NCBI GenBank assembly: GCA_963728145.1 | Contig: CAVSJA010000002.1 | Span: 124,001 to 188,000 of the forward strand | DNA length: 64,000 nt | Direction: 5' to 3' | From: CAVSJA01 sp963728145 | GTDB lineage: Bacteria; Bacteroidota; Bacteroidia; Chitinophagales; Chitinophagaceae | In this document: positions 9,401 through 18,527 of the stretch, in pieces | Position numbering within the stretch: position 1 is the first letter of the stretch | Layout of the letters: every line of letters begins with the position of its first letter | Made by a program: the position numbers and the translations under genes | Notes under the pieces: generated by a model | What the model was told of the DNA's origin: nothing | Seen by the model: only the letters and a program-made list of their open reading frames with translations | Database searches by the model: none

Positions 9401-9962
9401 ATTTCATTGTGCTAAAATCAAACAGACAGATTTTGCCAGCGCCGCTGAGCAGGAGGATATCTTTTTTGAAAAATTCAAGATTAGCATAACGAATATTTAA
9501 TGCAGAATCTTTTTCCCCCGGTATTTCTTCAAAGTGAAACTCTTCTTTTTCAATAAAGAACCTGTTTCCACTTAAAAGAATAACCCCTTTTTGAGGATGC
9601 AGGAACACATGATGAATTGGCGCGCGTCGATTGCCCGTGTCTATTATCGCACGATGAAATTTCCGGTTCTGATCCACCACCGTTACTCTTCCCTCTCCAT
9701 GCCTGATCCATAAACGGTTTTTGCTATCGCAAATAATATTCCGTAAATCATTGCTGTATAGTTCAGGATAATCTTCTTTATAAAATTTCTTTACCGAATA
9801 ACCATCGTAACAATTCAGTCCTTCCGTTGTGGTTATCCAAAGCAAACCGGAATGATCCCGTACTGCACCAATTACAAGATTATCACTAAGTCCTTGTGAT
9901 TTGTTGAGGTGAAAAAAAGAAATATCCTGCGATAGAACATGCTGAACTATGAGCAGTCCCAT
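6396..9962 (-). CDS. Beta-propeller/Y_Y_Y/GAF LytS-type sensor histidine kinase (copy 1)
   Basis: 1188 residues. An N-terminal hydrophobic stretch is followed by many Reg_prop propeller repeats (recurring G-x-(I/L)W(I/V) motifs, roughly 20-680), a Y_Y_Y domain (about 690-750; YEYKLEGLNDSW), one transmembrane helix (760-779), a GAF domain (about 795-948), and a LytS/His_kinase domain with ALRAQMNPHFLFNSLNS (His985), NAIWHG (about 1081) and the ATP-binding loop EDNGVGR (about 1113). The periplasmic sensor half would perceive a ligand, possibly a glycan, although no PUL is adjacent. The ATG at 9962 yields a short, uncharged signal sequence; the open frame continues upstream (KPLKGFLLT) without an ATG, so the true start is uncertain. 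Confidence 0.92.
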   Translation of the reverse strand: MGLLIVQHVLSQDISFFHLNKSQGLSDNLVIGAVRDHSGLLWITTTEGLNCYDGYSVKKFYKEDYPELYSNDLRNIICDSKNRLWIRHGEGRVTVVDQNRKFHRAIIDTGNRRAPIHHVFLHPQKGVILLSGNRFFIEKEEFHFEEIPGEKDSALNIRYANLEFFKKDILLLSGAGKICLFDFSTMKSIHFNDFPDIIDAGKINDDEILVTTSRTGGPFRYSISKKAVVKDYLTTTDQYGQRPNSYMRFIYTMQDGRFIISSGYAGVFIFDPRTEKLFRYSRDPLDQKSISANNTFNITGDSSGYVFIATRTAGLNYFNTNHTLAGYRTTFKDERTAMLFDGFVNCITESENGNIWLGTQSRLIEWDRSANISRFHDYGIADGYPLNGTEEVRALCFDRSGRLWVGVNRYGIIVLDKNKKPIQYIRRDTTLRSTLPANWINQIIEAPDGMIWVATGGGTCIINPDNFHVDDLKDHPDLKVLYRKNGHRVWFRSPEEVWVGTSSGAYRYFINEGKVKHYYRASGLNGSNVLCFADDAIGNIYIGTWTGLNKLKADGSIQHFNSSNGLQSDHCKGMMKDKQGNIWISHDGSLVRYSPFGNSFRVYDASVGLSEAGFRSLSYYQTRNGELYWGSEAGVNYFLPQQFQSVQVPLQVIVQSTSAGKNNYFSPTPLSLDLPFNNNSLQFSFGAVDLFRSKNIFYEYKLEGLNDSWSRTGVPGQVTYGNLKPGNYVFRLRASRNGADWVNAVNAVTVSIQTPWWKSAWFIGAVTILIASAIFYLARLRRIKLREQREIQETEQAIHHFASSMYAQGSVEDILWDVTRNCIRHLKFEDCVIYLVDEENNTLIQKAAWGPKTTPENKILNPLEIPFGKGIVGAVAKTGLPEIINDVSQDHRYIIDDARRSAEITVPIVSDGKVLGVIDSEHSRKHFFTKKHLSVLTTIASLCANKIVRAKAEVEKQRAEIELLEMQHHTSEVEMQALRAQMNPHFLFNSLNSINHFILKNDPDNASDYLTRFSRLMRLILDNSREEWVLLENELKALQLYIQLEAVRLNNVFDYTIDVDPFIATESVMIPPMIIQPYVENAIWHGLIHRNEPGGKLKLSIWRMNGNLCIGIEDNGVGRIESSKLRSKFNAHKSSHGMKITADRLNIVNKVYGVNAEVQVSDIKEDETITGTRVLLTLQYKTHDSNHS

Positions 9963-10091
9963 CGTTAGAAGAAAGCCCTTTAAGGGTTTTAATATGAATG
10001 CAAGGCTAATCAGACAAATTCACAACTATTAAAAGTTACCGAAAAAACTAACCTAATATCTTTCTGTTTTTTTGAAGTTTTCAATAATGAA

Positions 10092-10130
10092 CCCAACAAT
10101 CTAACAATCAAACAATCAAACCATCTATCT
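10092..10130. repeat. 8-bp imperfect tandem repeat (AACAATCA)n
   Basis: Four to five units of AACAATC(A/T) lie just after, and slightly inside, the 3' end of the 10125-13004 gene. A further member of the short-period intergenic repeats seen throughout the window. Confidence 0.6.
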
Positions 10131-13004
10131 AATTTCCAATTCCTGCATATGTTCCCATCGATCGTTGTGATACACATGCATATAATACATTCCCTTTGGT
10201 AAATCTGGTATAGAAAGAGTTTTTGGCCAATCTCCGCGATCAGTTTGCTGCACCGCAAATTCTTTGATCATCTTCCCGGATTCGTCCTTCAATATAAGTT
10301 TGACTTCTCCGGGTTTCAGGATATGAACAATAACTGATGCCTGGGTTCTTACAGTTGAGCTTATTTCTATCGCCGCATTTCGTCCGCCAAGGGGATAGTA
10401 ATATTTTTTGGTTGATGAAAGCAGCATGGTTTGGCCACTATCTTTTAGCAAGAGGTCTGCTACTCCACCAGTACCGCAACCGCCAATTACTGCGGCCAAT
10501 TGTGCAGTTGCCTGAGCAGTAAATCCCGGGGGGAATAGAATTCCATTTCCAGCGCGCATGATCACTTTTGTTCCTTCGCTTGGTTGAAGTGTAGCGGTTG
10601 AACTTATAAAGCTGCTGGCTTCATAAAATTCCTGTCCTTCTAATGTTCCCCCGATGCTCAGGGAATCGATACAGCTGGTATAAAGTTCGCTGCTCCATAC
10701 CCCTCTTCCAAATGTGGAGGCCCGGATCCTGTCTTCTGCCTGGGAAATAACCAGGTCCGTTACTGGAACAAAAGGAAGATTATTATAGAAGGGCACCCAA
10801 TCATTCATATTCGCTCCACGATAAAAAACGCCAAGGTCAGTTCCTGCATAAGCATTGTTTGCATTATCAAGAGCGATAGAATTAACAGGGAGATTAGGTA
10901 AACTTCCCGAGCGGTTTGTCCAGTTGGCTCCTCCGTCAGCAGAATAAAAAACTTTTACGCCATCTTCAAATCCTCCAAAGGTGATCCAAACCCTCAATGA
11001 ATTTGTCGGATCAACATTTATACAGGTTATGCGTTGAGTGGTTACAGGATAACCGGGATTTCCACTGAGTATGTCCGCGGCAAGCCAGCTAACTCCGGCA
11101 TTGTCGCTTCTTCGCAATATGCCGAAATTTGCACCTGATATTCTGCCTGCCATGTAGATACGGCTGCTATTGCTAGGGCATGTACGTATAAACCATTTAC
11201 CAACAACATTTGGGTTTACTGTCCAGCTGCTGCCGCCATTTGATGATCTCCAGAAACTATCGGAAGCAATGTATAATGTATTGCCTGTTGCAGTGTTCAC
11301 CGCAAGGCTTGGAAAAAAATCATCCATTTGTGTGGCAGGTGTAATATTAGATGAATTACTTCCATTAGCTGTAAATCTTCTTACCGAATTATTCGCTATT
11401 GCATAAAAGATAGAATCGAATGCTGCATCGAACCCCACAAAAAAGCCATCCAAACCTAAGATATGATCATAGTCGAAAGCGCCAGTGCTTTTGTATTTAA
11501 CTCCATTATCCTGCAATCCAGCCAACAACTGTAAATAATTACCTGGGCGAACATCCATGTGATAAATTTGACTCGTGGTCATTCCGTTGAATGCTTCATT
11601 CCAGGTACTGCCATCATTTGTTGACCAATACATCCCGCCGTCAGTTGCAGCCCATAACTTATTGTCGAGCGGGTTATATTTTAATTCGTGTATATCGGCG
11701 TGTGTATCCGAAATATCAACCCAACTACCGGTAAGGGCTCCCGCGGTATTTCTCCAGACTTTTACTGCTCCGGAAACAACTGTATTTAGATTGGTAGGCT
11801 TAACGGCAAATGAGAGATCGTATACGTCCTGATCATAATTATCACTTGACGCACGTCCCATTATGTTTGGCGTATTTGATCTCAATAGGAAATTTGTTCC
11901 GCTTGTCGTACTTCTATAGGTGCCCGCATATTGTCCGCTGTCAGGAGATTTTCCTCCAACCAGGTAAACCAAATTTGCACTTACAGGAGTTACAGCTATT
12001 TTGCAACGGCCTGCATTTACAAGCAGGCTATTTGTACCGGGTGTGGAATCCCATGTCAATCCACTATTTGGACTAACCCAAAAGAATCCATCATTATCAC
12101 CGTCACGTGTAACTGCATACGCAGTTGTACCGGTTGGCTTGAATACTATATCATGACATTTAAGCGGCAATACACTCGTCCATGAGTTACCACCATTGCT
12201 TGTTCTGAATAAACCTTTATCAGTTGCCGCTAACAGGATATTAGAATTATCCGGATCCATGGCCAGCGCGAAACCAACAATAAATTGAGATGTATCAGGA
12301 AACTCCCCGGTTTTTTTCCATAAGGTTCCCCCATCAAAAGTTTCCAGTACACCAATGCTGAATCTCGAGTATCCGAAACCGGCAACCAATCCTCCAAAAT
12401 CCTGGCTGTCTCCATCGCCTGTAAGTATATAAATATGGTCGGGATCGTTTGGATCGATTTCAATTCCGCTGATGCCGGTTGAAGGAATATTTGGTGTGAG
12501 ATTAGTCCAGGTGCCTCCACCATTAATAGTTTTCCATAATCCGCCACCTGATGTTCCCGCAAATACGATGTCGGGATCTGTAGGATGAAAGGCGATTCTA
12601 TCAACTCTCCCTAAACCACTCGTGGTAGATGTTGGACCGAGGGAAGTCCATGAACCTGCAACCGCATTGGGTTCGATGGTAGATTGTTGAGTGGATGCAC
12701 TTCGATTCAGACGCGATGCAGCTTCTTCAAGCCGCTTGTTGATGTTTACAAATTCTCCATTCGGGCCAAGACGGCTCTCCATATACCATTCAAAGCGTTT
12801 CCAGTATTTCGTGTAGCGGTTCGCGGCTTCTTCTCCAATGCGCTGACGTGTTTCTCGCGATTTGAAATGCTGATCAACGATCGTCATCACTTCAGACAAT
12901 TTCCTTTTCCCTTTTAAAAGCGGACGTAGGACTTCGTTGTCCTGGCACCATCCGGCACTTTGAAAAAGTACAAGAATGGATAGAAGAATGATTACTCTAT
13001 ACAT
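10125..13004 (-). CDS. Secreted BNR/VPS10-like beta-propeller protein with 3-coathanger region and probable T9SS tail
   Basis: About 959 residues from the ATG at 13004; a TTG three codons upstream would overlap the previous gene. A signal peptide (ILLSILVLFQSAGWCQ) is followed by many BNR/Asp-box-like motifs (S.NGG.TW, e.g. TSNGGNSW, SSNGGSSW, SADGGANW) typical of sortilin- or sialidase-type propellers. Near residue 800 is a 3-coathanger stack segment (SSTATLQPSEGTKVIM..GFTAQ). The end resembles a type A T9SS sorting domain (LILKDESGKMIKEF..LPKGMYYMHVY). It is probably a surface or secreted adhesin-like or glycan-binding protein; catalytic sialidase residues were not identified. It follows the tail-fibre-like gene by five bases, so the two form an operon. 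Confidence 0.82.
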   Translation of the reverse strand: MYRVIILLSILVLFQSAGWCQDNEVLRPLLKGKRKLSEVMTIVDQHFKSRETRQRIGEEAANRYTKYWKRFEWYMESRLGPNGEFVNINKRLEEAASRLNRSASTQQSTIEPNAVAGSWTSLGPTSTTSGLGRVDRIAFHPTDPDIVFAGTSGGGLWKTINGGGTWTNLTPNIPSTGISGIEIDPNDPDHIYILTGDGDSQDFGGLVAGFGYSRFSIGVLETFDGGTLWKKTGEFPDTSQFIVGFALAMDPDNSNILLAATDKGLFRTSNGGNSWTSVLPLKCHDIVFKPTGTTAYAVTRDGDNDGFFWVSPNSGLTWDSTPGTNSLLVNAGRCKIAVTPVSANLVYLVGGKSPDSGQYAGTYRSTTSGTNFLLRSNTPNIMGRASSDNYDQDVYDLSFAVKPTNLNTVVSGAVKVWRNTAGALTGSWVDISDTHADIHELKYNPLDNKLWAATDGGMYWSTNDGSTWNEAFNGMTTSQIYHMDVRPGNYLQLLAGLQDNGVKYKSTGAFDYDHILGLDGFFVGFDAAFDSIFYAIANNSVRRFTANGSNSSNITPATQMDDFFPSLAVNTATGNTLYIASDSFWRSSNGGSSWTVNPNVVGKWFIRTCPSNSSRIYMAGRISGANFGILRRSDNAGVSWLAADILSGNPGYPVTTQRITCINVDPTNSLRVWITFGGFEDGVKVFYSADGGANWTNRSGSLPNLPVNSIALDNANNAYAGTDLGVFYRGANMNDWVPFYNNLPFVPVTDLVISQAEDRIRASTFGRGVWSSELYTSCIDSLSIGGTLEGQEFYEASSFISSTATLQPSEGTKVIMRAGNGILFPPGFTAQATAQLAAVIGGCGTGGVADLLLKDSGQTMLLSSTKKYYYPLGGRNAAIEISSTVRTQASVIVHILKPGEVKLILKDESGKMIKEFAVQQTDRGDWPKTLSIPDLPKGMYYMHVYHNDRWEHMQELEIR

Positions 13005-13009
13005 CTTTG

Positions 13010-14170
13010 TCAATTTTTGGAGTTAATTTCTTTTTTCAATGCGTCGATCTCTTTCTTCAATTGAATGATATATAAAGTGAGCTCTTCAATCTTTTCCATT
13101 TGCAACCGTTGCATTTCGCCTACACCAATACCTTTTTCATTCATCTCCTTCGCTGATGGTATTCCGGGAAGATGATGATTACTATTTATGTAATTCTCCA
13201 GTGAATAAATCGACTTCAACTTATGACCGCTATTAAAAACATAGTCTGGCCAGGTGTTTTGCAATTTCACCTGTAACTCTTCACACATCAACTTTCCATT
13301 TATCGAAACCCTGAAGCCAGTTGCTACAACTGAAGTTCCAATACTGACATTCCCATTATTGTGCACATAAACCCTGTTTGAACCGTTTGTCCGAATGATA
13401 AAGCTGCCTATATCATTTGTTGCATAAGTGCCGATCTGGATATCATCGCCGATAGTTTGAATAAAACCAATAGGATTGGAAGTTGAGGTCTCCATTCTAA
13501 TTACGGGATTCGGGTCCCGAAGTGTAAAACTTCCTGCAATATGAAGGGGAACTATTGGGTTGTCGATTCCGATGCCAACAAAACCATAGGGTTTTACCCA
13601 AAGCCTGTCAGTTCCGTTTGTGCGTACAACAAAATCACCGGCGTTATTTTCAACTGTTGTTCCAATCTTCATATCAAAGCTTGCCAGCTGAAGAAAGCCT
13701 CGTGGATTCCCGGCTTTTTGTAGTTCGATCAGTGGATCGTCATCGTCATTAATCAGGATTGACCTATCGTCTGCAGTATTGGTCATATCAATATGAAGTC
13801 GTCCAATCGGATCATCTGTACCGATCCCCAAATGACCCTGATAGCTGAAGCGCATTTTCTCAAGTGCTGACGCTCCATTCGATGCGGTACCAAACACAAG
13901 GTTTGAACCCGAACCGCTGCGCAGGTTACCAAAGAAGGATGAACGGTCATCAGGGAACGGGATGATGCCCGCATCAGTAGTAAATCGTAAAAGTGTTGAT
14001 GCGCCAGTGGAATCTTTTAGGGTTCGAAGCAACATTGCAGTACCGTTTTCGGTTGTTCTTACATCAAGCTTGTATTGAGGAGAAGTAGTTCCTATACCAA
14101 CGTTTTGAGAATAACTCCCGCTAGCGAGAAAAATGAAGTAACCAATGAAGGATAAGTATGCTTTTCTCAT
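13010..14170 (-). CDS. Secreted tail-fibre-like structural protein
   Basis: 386 residues with a signal peptide (MRKAYLSFIGYFIFLASGSYSQ), then NVGIGTTSPQYKLDV-type repeats recurring at several places (HLGIGTDDPIGRLHID, FVGIGIDNPIVPLHI, NVSIGTSVV), a beta-helical pattern common in Bacteroidota surface proteins and phage tail fibres. The C-terminus (about 345-386) is a charged coiled coil (EKIEELTLYIIQLKKEI) that probably trimerises. No Peptidase_S74 chaperone motif is evident. It is first in a two-gene operon with the BNR protein, and both lie between two sensor/regulator pairs that may control them. Confidence 0.75.
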   Translation of the reverse strand: MRKAYLSFIGYFIFLASGSYSQNVGIGTTSPQYKLDVRTTENGTAMLLRTLKDSTGASTLLRFTTDAGIIPFPDDRSSFFGNLRSGSGSNLVFGTASNGASALEKMRFSYQGHLGIGTDDPIGRLHIDMTNTADDRSILINDDDDPLIELQKAGNPRGFLQLASFDMKIGTTVENNAGDFVVRTNGTDRLWVKPYGFVGIGIDNPIVPLHIAGSFTLRDPNPVIRMETSTSNPIGFIQTIGDDIQIGTYATNDIGSFIIRTNGSNRVYVHNNGNVSIGTSVVATGFRVSINGKLMCEELQVKLQNTWPDYVFNSGHKLKSIYSLENYINSNHHLPGIPSAKEMNEKGIGVGEMQRLQMEKIEELTLYIIQLKKEIDALKKEINSKN

Positions 14171-14890
14171 ATCGGTTTGTTTCAGGCAAGATGTGGACAG
14201 GATAATTTCTTTTCAACTATGGATTACTATTTGGCGGGATTGGGTTAACGATTGCGACCGGTACAAGCGATTCAGACGATTTGTTTTTGAACCTGACACT
14301 TTAGGCACTAAGTCCGAATCGTTTCTGCCATTTACTCAATTATCATACAATCCACTCATTTGGGGATATGAACGGATTTAAGCTGAATTAGCTTTGCATT
14401 ATGAATTTGGGTGTCGGGAAAAAGAAAGATTCATTCTTTATATACGAAAAGCTTACCACGGACGGGAAGAAAAAAAGGAAAGTGGGTCGCCGTTATTCAA
14501 TCCGGCTGTTTGCTTCGGCAGGAGTGATCAGCCGGATCCGGCGACCCTTTCTTTATTTTTTAGCAATAGCGTTAATGGCCCTTTCCTCCCGATAGCTATC
14601 GGGATGCCTTTTGGCCCCGCCAAACCAGGAAATAAAAGAGCAGCAACTATCCAAACGAAGGTGAAAATTCGAACCTATACTATGGGTGATTTATTCTTAC
14701 ATCGGGTTCTTTATTAACGATGTCTAAGCAATTGATCTCAGCTCATGGCTCGTGGCCCGCAGCTCACAGCCCGAATCATTTACCATCCATTTAAACTATC
14801 TAACCAACGGCTCATTAAAAACAACAATTGGCTCAGCCAACTTGTATCGCTTTGCTTAATACGGTAAATTTATAAAGTAAAAATAAAGCT
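14171..14890. other. 720-bp gene-poor stretch with hairpins
   Basis: Separates the divergent tail-fibre operon and the second sensor kinase. It contains GGGTCGCCG (14484-) paired with CGGCGACCC (14538-), the perfect palindrome CCCGATAGCTATCGGG near 14588, and a heptad-like GGCTCGTGGCCCGCAGCTCA tract near 14745. A frame at 14401-14595 (64 codons) could be translated but has no family resemblance and overlaps these hairpins, so I do not call it a gene. The promoters of both divergent transcripts should lie here; no clear TAnnTTTG was found. Confidence 0.6.
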
Positions 14891-17800
14891 CTGAAGATCA
14901 ATAGGTACATACCAAAAATCAGCGTTGGTTCCGCGCTGATAGTAGCGCTGGTTTATTTTGGCTTATCAGGCTATTCCCAAACTCTATCGTTCACTCACCT
15001 TAATACCTCGAATGGCCTAACGGATAATGAGATCCGGTCCATGGTCATCGACAAAAATGGATTTCTCTGGATTGGTACAAATGAGGGATTGAACGTGTTC
15101 GATGGATACAGTGTCAAGACCTTTGTCCGTGCCAGGAATCCGGCGATGGTATCCGACGTTGTCAATCATTTGTTTTGCGATAGCCGCAACCGGATTTGGA
15201 TGGGAACCAATCACGGCGCAACCTGGTTGGACGAAAACAGGAATTTCCACCAGGCAACTATTCTCGATACCCTAAATATTTTTGCCTGCCCGACCATATT
15301 CGAAACAAAGACTAACGGAACAATTCTATTTACCAGTCGCGGGCAGTTTTATTTTGACAGCACCGCAAGTGCTCAGCACCCCGGGGGTGCGCGGCACCCT
15401 GCGGGCAAATGGAAAAAACTGGATTGGATCCCCAAAGCAATTGAATTTAATTCATTCACTGATGCAGAACCTTTCACTGATGACCAGGTGATTATTTGCA
15501 GTGATAAGGAAGTCTATATTCTCGACTATGCATCAAAGAAAGTTGTTTTTCAAAAATCATTCGATAGGCCGATGAGTGCTTGTCGTACAGGTCCGGAGGA
15601 GATTGTAGTGGGCATTCAAACAGGACAGGTCATTTACATTAATATTCGCACCAATCAAATCGCAAGATCTTATCAGCTCACCAATGAATTAAATGGGAAA
15701 ACAATCAACACTTACCTGAGCGAGGTGCGTCACGCATCAAATGGAGATTTGCTGGTTGCGACTGATTTTGCAGGATTGATCACCATCGATCGATACGGAA
15801 AGATCACCAGGCATACGCATGATCCTATGAACGGAAATTCTCTTTCAGGAAATAATACTTACCGCGTGTTTGGTGGTGACAATGGAGAGGTGATCGTTGG
15901 CACCTATACTTCAGGAGTTGATATTGGCAATATTCTTAATAAACCTGCCGGGTACACGAGAATTTTCAAGGATGCGAAGGGAAATCTGTTCGATAATTAC
16001 CTGACTGAAATTGAAGAAGAAGGCAATGGTATATTCTGGATTGGAGCCTATGACAGGTTAATCCGCTGGGATAGAAAAACTAATCTTTCTCAATTCTATA
16101 ATTATTATCTCGACTCACGCGAAGGTTTACGCAACCTGGAAATACACGCGCTTTGCCTCGATCGGTCCGGCCAGGTTTGGGTGTCTCCCCTGGCCAATGG
16201 GATTGCCATTCTTGACAAATCCACTGGTAAATTCAAAAATGTTCAACGTGATACTTCCCTCGGTCGGGCAGTAGCCAATCCTTTTATACAAACGCTCACT
16301 CTGCTTTCTGATGGCTTGATCTGGGTTGGATCTAACGGTGGAGTCTATACTATCAATCCTTCTAATCAAAAGATCGACAATCTTCGTGATCAACCTTTAC
16401 TCGATAGTTTAAAAGGAAAAAGAATACTGGCCATTTTTGAAGATCGCAAGAAAAGGATTTGGTTTAGCGCTACAGGTAGGGGTGTGTATTGTTATGATAA
16501 GCAAAAGCAAACATTAAAGACATATACCCGTAAAGACGGGATTGCCTCTAGCGTTGCCTATGCAATTACCGATGATTACATGGGTAACATTTATCTCGCG
16601 ACATCACTTGGCATTAGTATTATAGACAGAAAGGACTCAATTGAAAATTTCACTATCGACAATGGGCTTCGTTACGAGCGTGTTGAAGGGTTGACAGAAG
16701 GAAGAGATGGAAATATATGGATCGCCAATAATAAATGCCTGTTGAAGTATGATCCGGTAAGAAGAAGACTCGAGTGCTATGAAGAAAACGCGGGCTTGAG
16801 TATTGAAGGATTTCGCGTAGCTAGTTTTTTGAAAGCAGAAAATGGAGAATTGTTATGGGGTGGTCAAAAAGGCATTAATTATTTTTTCCCGGAGCAATTG
16901 GAGATCACACCCACGCAAATCCAGCTTAGCATGACTGGAATGAAGGTGGGCGATTCAATATTCAGTATTAGCCGCGATCGCGAGATCGACCTGCCTTATG
17001 CGAAAAATGACCTCACATTCTATTTCACCGCAATTGAATTGAACGGATCAAGAGATATCACTTATCAATATAAGCTGGATGGCTATGATAAGGAATGGCA
17101 TACAGGAACTGATATCCGCGAAGCGCATTACTCTTCGATGCTTCCCGGAAAATATACCTTTCTTCTAAAGGCGACTCACGACCAGGTAAACTGGTTGGTC
17201 TCGAATAATAATGTAGTCGTTAAGATCATTCCGCCGGTCTGGATGCGTTGGTGGTTTATTGCCGGAGTTGGAATATTGTTATTGTTCCTGGTTTATAAAC
17301 TCCTGCAGAATCGAAGCCAAAAGCTCAAGCGGCTAAATGAAGAAAGGGAGATCGAACAGGCTATTCATCATTTTGGTGCAAGCATGTACGATCAACCCAA
17401 TGTGGAAACGATCTTATGGGATGTTGCAAGAAACTGTATCAGCCGCCTCCAGTTTGAAGACTGCGTGATCTACCTTGTTGATGAAAAGGAACAGGTATTG
17501 GTACAGAAAGCTGCTTATGGACCAAAGAACATTGATAGTTATGAGATCAAGCAGCCAATGACTATTCCAATTGGAAAAGGAATTACAGGTTCAGTTGCAG
17601 TAAAAGGAAGATCAGAGATCATTGGAGATACCTCAAAGGATTCCCGTTACATTGTCGATGATGTTCGGCGTTATTCCGAGATCTGCGTCCCAATCGTATC
17701 AGGTGGTAAGGTTTTAGGCGTGATCGATTGCGAACATTCAAGGAAGAATTTCTTTACTACGAAACACCTTTCGATACTTAACACGATCGCATCACTTTGT

Positions 17801-18517
17801 GCAAACAAGATTGTTAGAGCTAAGGCAGAAGAAGAGAAAAAGTTTGCTGAGAAGAAGCTGACCGACACGCATCAAAAGATGGCGGAGGCGGAGATGCAGG
17901 CCCTGCGTGCGCAGATGAACCCGCATTTTATTTTCAATTGCCTGAATTCGATCAACCGGTACATTGTTAAAAGTGACCAGGCAACAGCATCCCTATACCT
18001 CACGCGCTTTGCAAAACTGATCCGGCTCATTCTTGATAATTCAAATAGCAAGAACGTAATTCTTTCGAATGAACTGGAAGCATTGCGCCTTTATATCGAA
18101 ATGGAAGCGCTTCGATTCGATAAGAAATTTACTTATGAAATTGTTGTTGATGATGAGGTGAGCCTGGATAGTGTGGAAGTGCCGCCGCTGATCATTCAAC
18201 CTTACGTTGAGAATGCGATCTGGCATGGATTACTGCACAAAGAAAACGGAGGCAATCTGAGGATACAGGTGAGCATGTCTGGCGAATCCATGTTGCAATG
18301 CACCATACAGGATGATGGAGTAGGCAGGGAGAAGGCGAGAGAACTAAGAAGCAAATCTGCCACAACACGCAAGTCTTTAGGAATGAAATTGACTGAAGGC
18401 CGGATCTCTTTATTGAATCGACACGCTGAATTAAATGCAACGATAGATATTGTAGATCTGTGGACATTTCGAGGTGAGCCTGCAGGCACAAGAGTGATCC
18501 TGAAAATTCCAATTTAA
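14891..18517 (+). CDS. Beta-propeller/Y_Y_Y/GAF LytS-type sensor histidine kinase (copy 2), non-ATG start
   Basis: The first ATG (15041) would remove the signal peptide. The open frame extends upstream to 14876 and encodes a good signal sequence (NRYIPKISVGSALIVA, ending SGYSQ) directly before the conserved propeller start LSFTHLNTSNGLTDNE. I therefore place the start at CTG 14891, giving about 1208 residues. Architecture as copy 1: Reg_prop repeats, Y_Y_Y (YQYKLDGYDKEW), one membrane helix, GAF, and kinase core ALRAQMNPHFIFNCLNS (His about 1012), NAIWHG and QDDGVGR. It is followed after 10 bases by its LytTR regulator. The transmitter halves of the two copies are close paralogues; the propellers differ more, suggesting different ligands. 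Confidence 0.9.
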   Translation: MKINRYIPKISVGSALIVALVYFGLSGYSQTLSFTHLNTSNGLTDNEIRSMVIDKNGFLWIGTNEGLNVFDGYSVKTFVRARNPAMVSDVVNHLFCDSRNRIWMGTNHGATWLDENRNFHQATILDTLNIFACPTIFETKTNGTILFTSRGQFYFDSTASAQHPGGARHPAGKWKKLDWIPKAIEFNSFTDAEPFTDDQVIICSDKEVYILDYASKKVVFQKSFDRPMSACRTGPEEIVVGIQTGQVIYINIRTNQIARSYQLTNELNGKTINTYLSEVRHASNGDLLVATDFAGLITIDRYGKITRHTHDPMNGNSLSGNNTYRVFGGDNGEVIVGTYTSGVDIGNILNKPAGYTRIFKDAKGNLFDNYLTEIEEEGNGIFWIGAYDRLIRWDRKTNLSQFYNYYLDSREGLRNLEIHALCLDRSGQVWVSPLANGIAILDKSTGKFKNVQRDTSLGRAVANPFIQTLTLLSDGLIWVGSNGGVYTINPSNQKIDNLRDQPLLDSLKGKRILAIFEDRKKRIWFSATGRGVYCYDKQKQTLKTYTRKDGIASSVAYAITDDYMGNIYLATSLGISIIDRKDSIENFTIDNGLRYERVEGLTEGRDGNIWIANNKCLLKYDPVRRRLECYEENAGLSIEGFRVASFLKAENGELLWGGQKGINYFFPEQLEITPTQIQLSMTGMKVGDSIFSISRDREIDLPYAKNDLTFYFTAIELNGSRDITYQYKLDGYDKEWHTGTDIREAHYSSMLPGKYTFLLKATHDQVNWLVSNNNVVVKIIPPVWMRWWFIAGVGILLLFLVYKLLQNRSQKLKRLNEEREIEQAIHHFGASMYDQPNVETILWDVARNCISRLQFEDCVIYLVDEKEQVLVQKAAYGPKNIDSYEIKQPMTIPIGKGITGSVAVKGRSEIIGDTSKDSRYIVDDVRRYSEICVPIVSGGKVLGVIDCEHSRKNFFTTKHLSILNTIASLCANKIVRAKAEEEKKFAEKKLTDTHQKMAEAEMQALRAQMNPHFIFNCLNSINRYIVKSDQATASLYLTRFAKLIRLILDNSNSKNVILSNELEALRLYIEMEALRFDKKFTYEIVVDDEVSLDSVEVPPLIIQPYVENAIWHGLLHKENGGNLRIQVSMSGESMLQCTIQDDGVGREKARELRSKSATTRKSLGMKLTEGRISLLNRHAELNATIDIVDLWTFRGEPAGTRVILKIPI

Positions 18518-18527
18518 AAAACAGTTT

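Noticed and set aside
14394..14717. Basic small protein(s) upstream of sensor 2
   Set aside because: Overlapping frames across hairpins and a perfect palindrome, no recognisable family, no ribosome-binding site.
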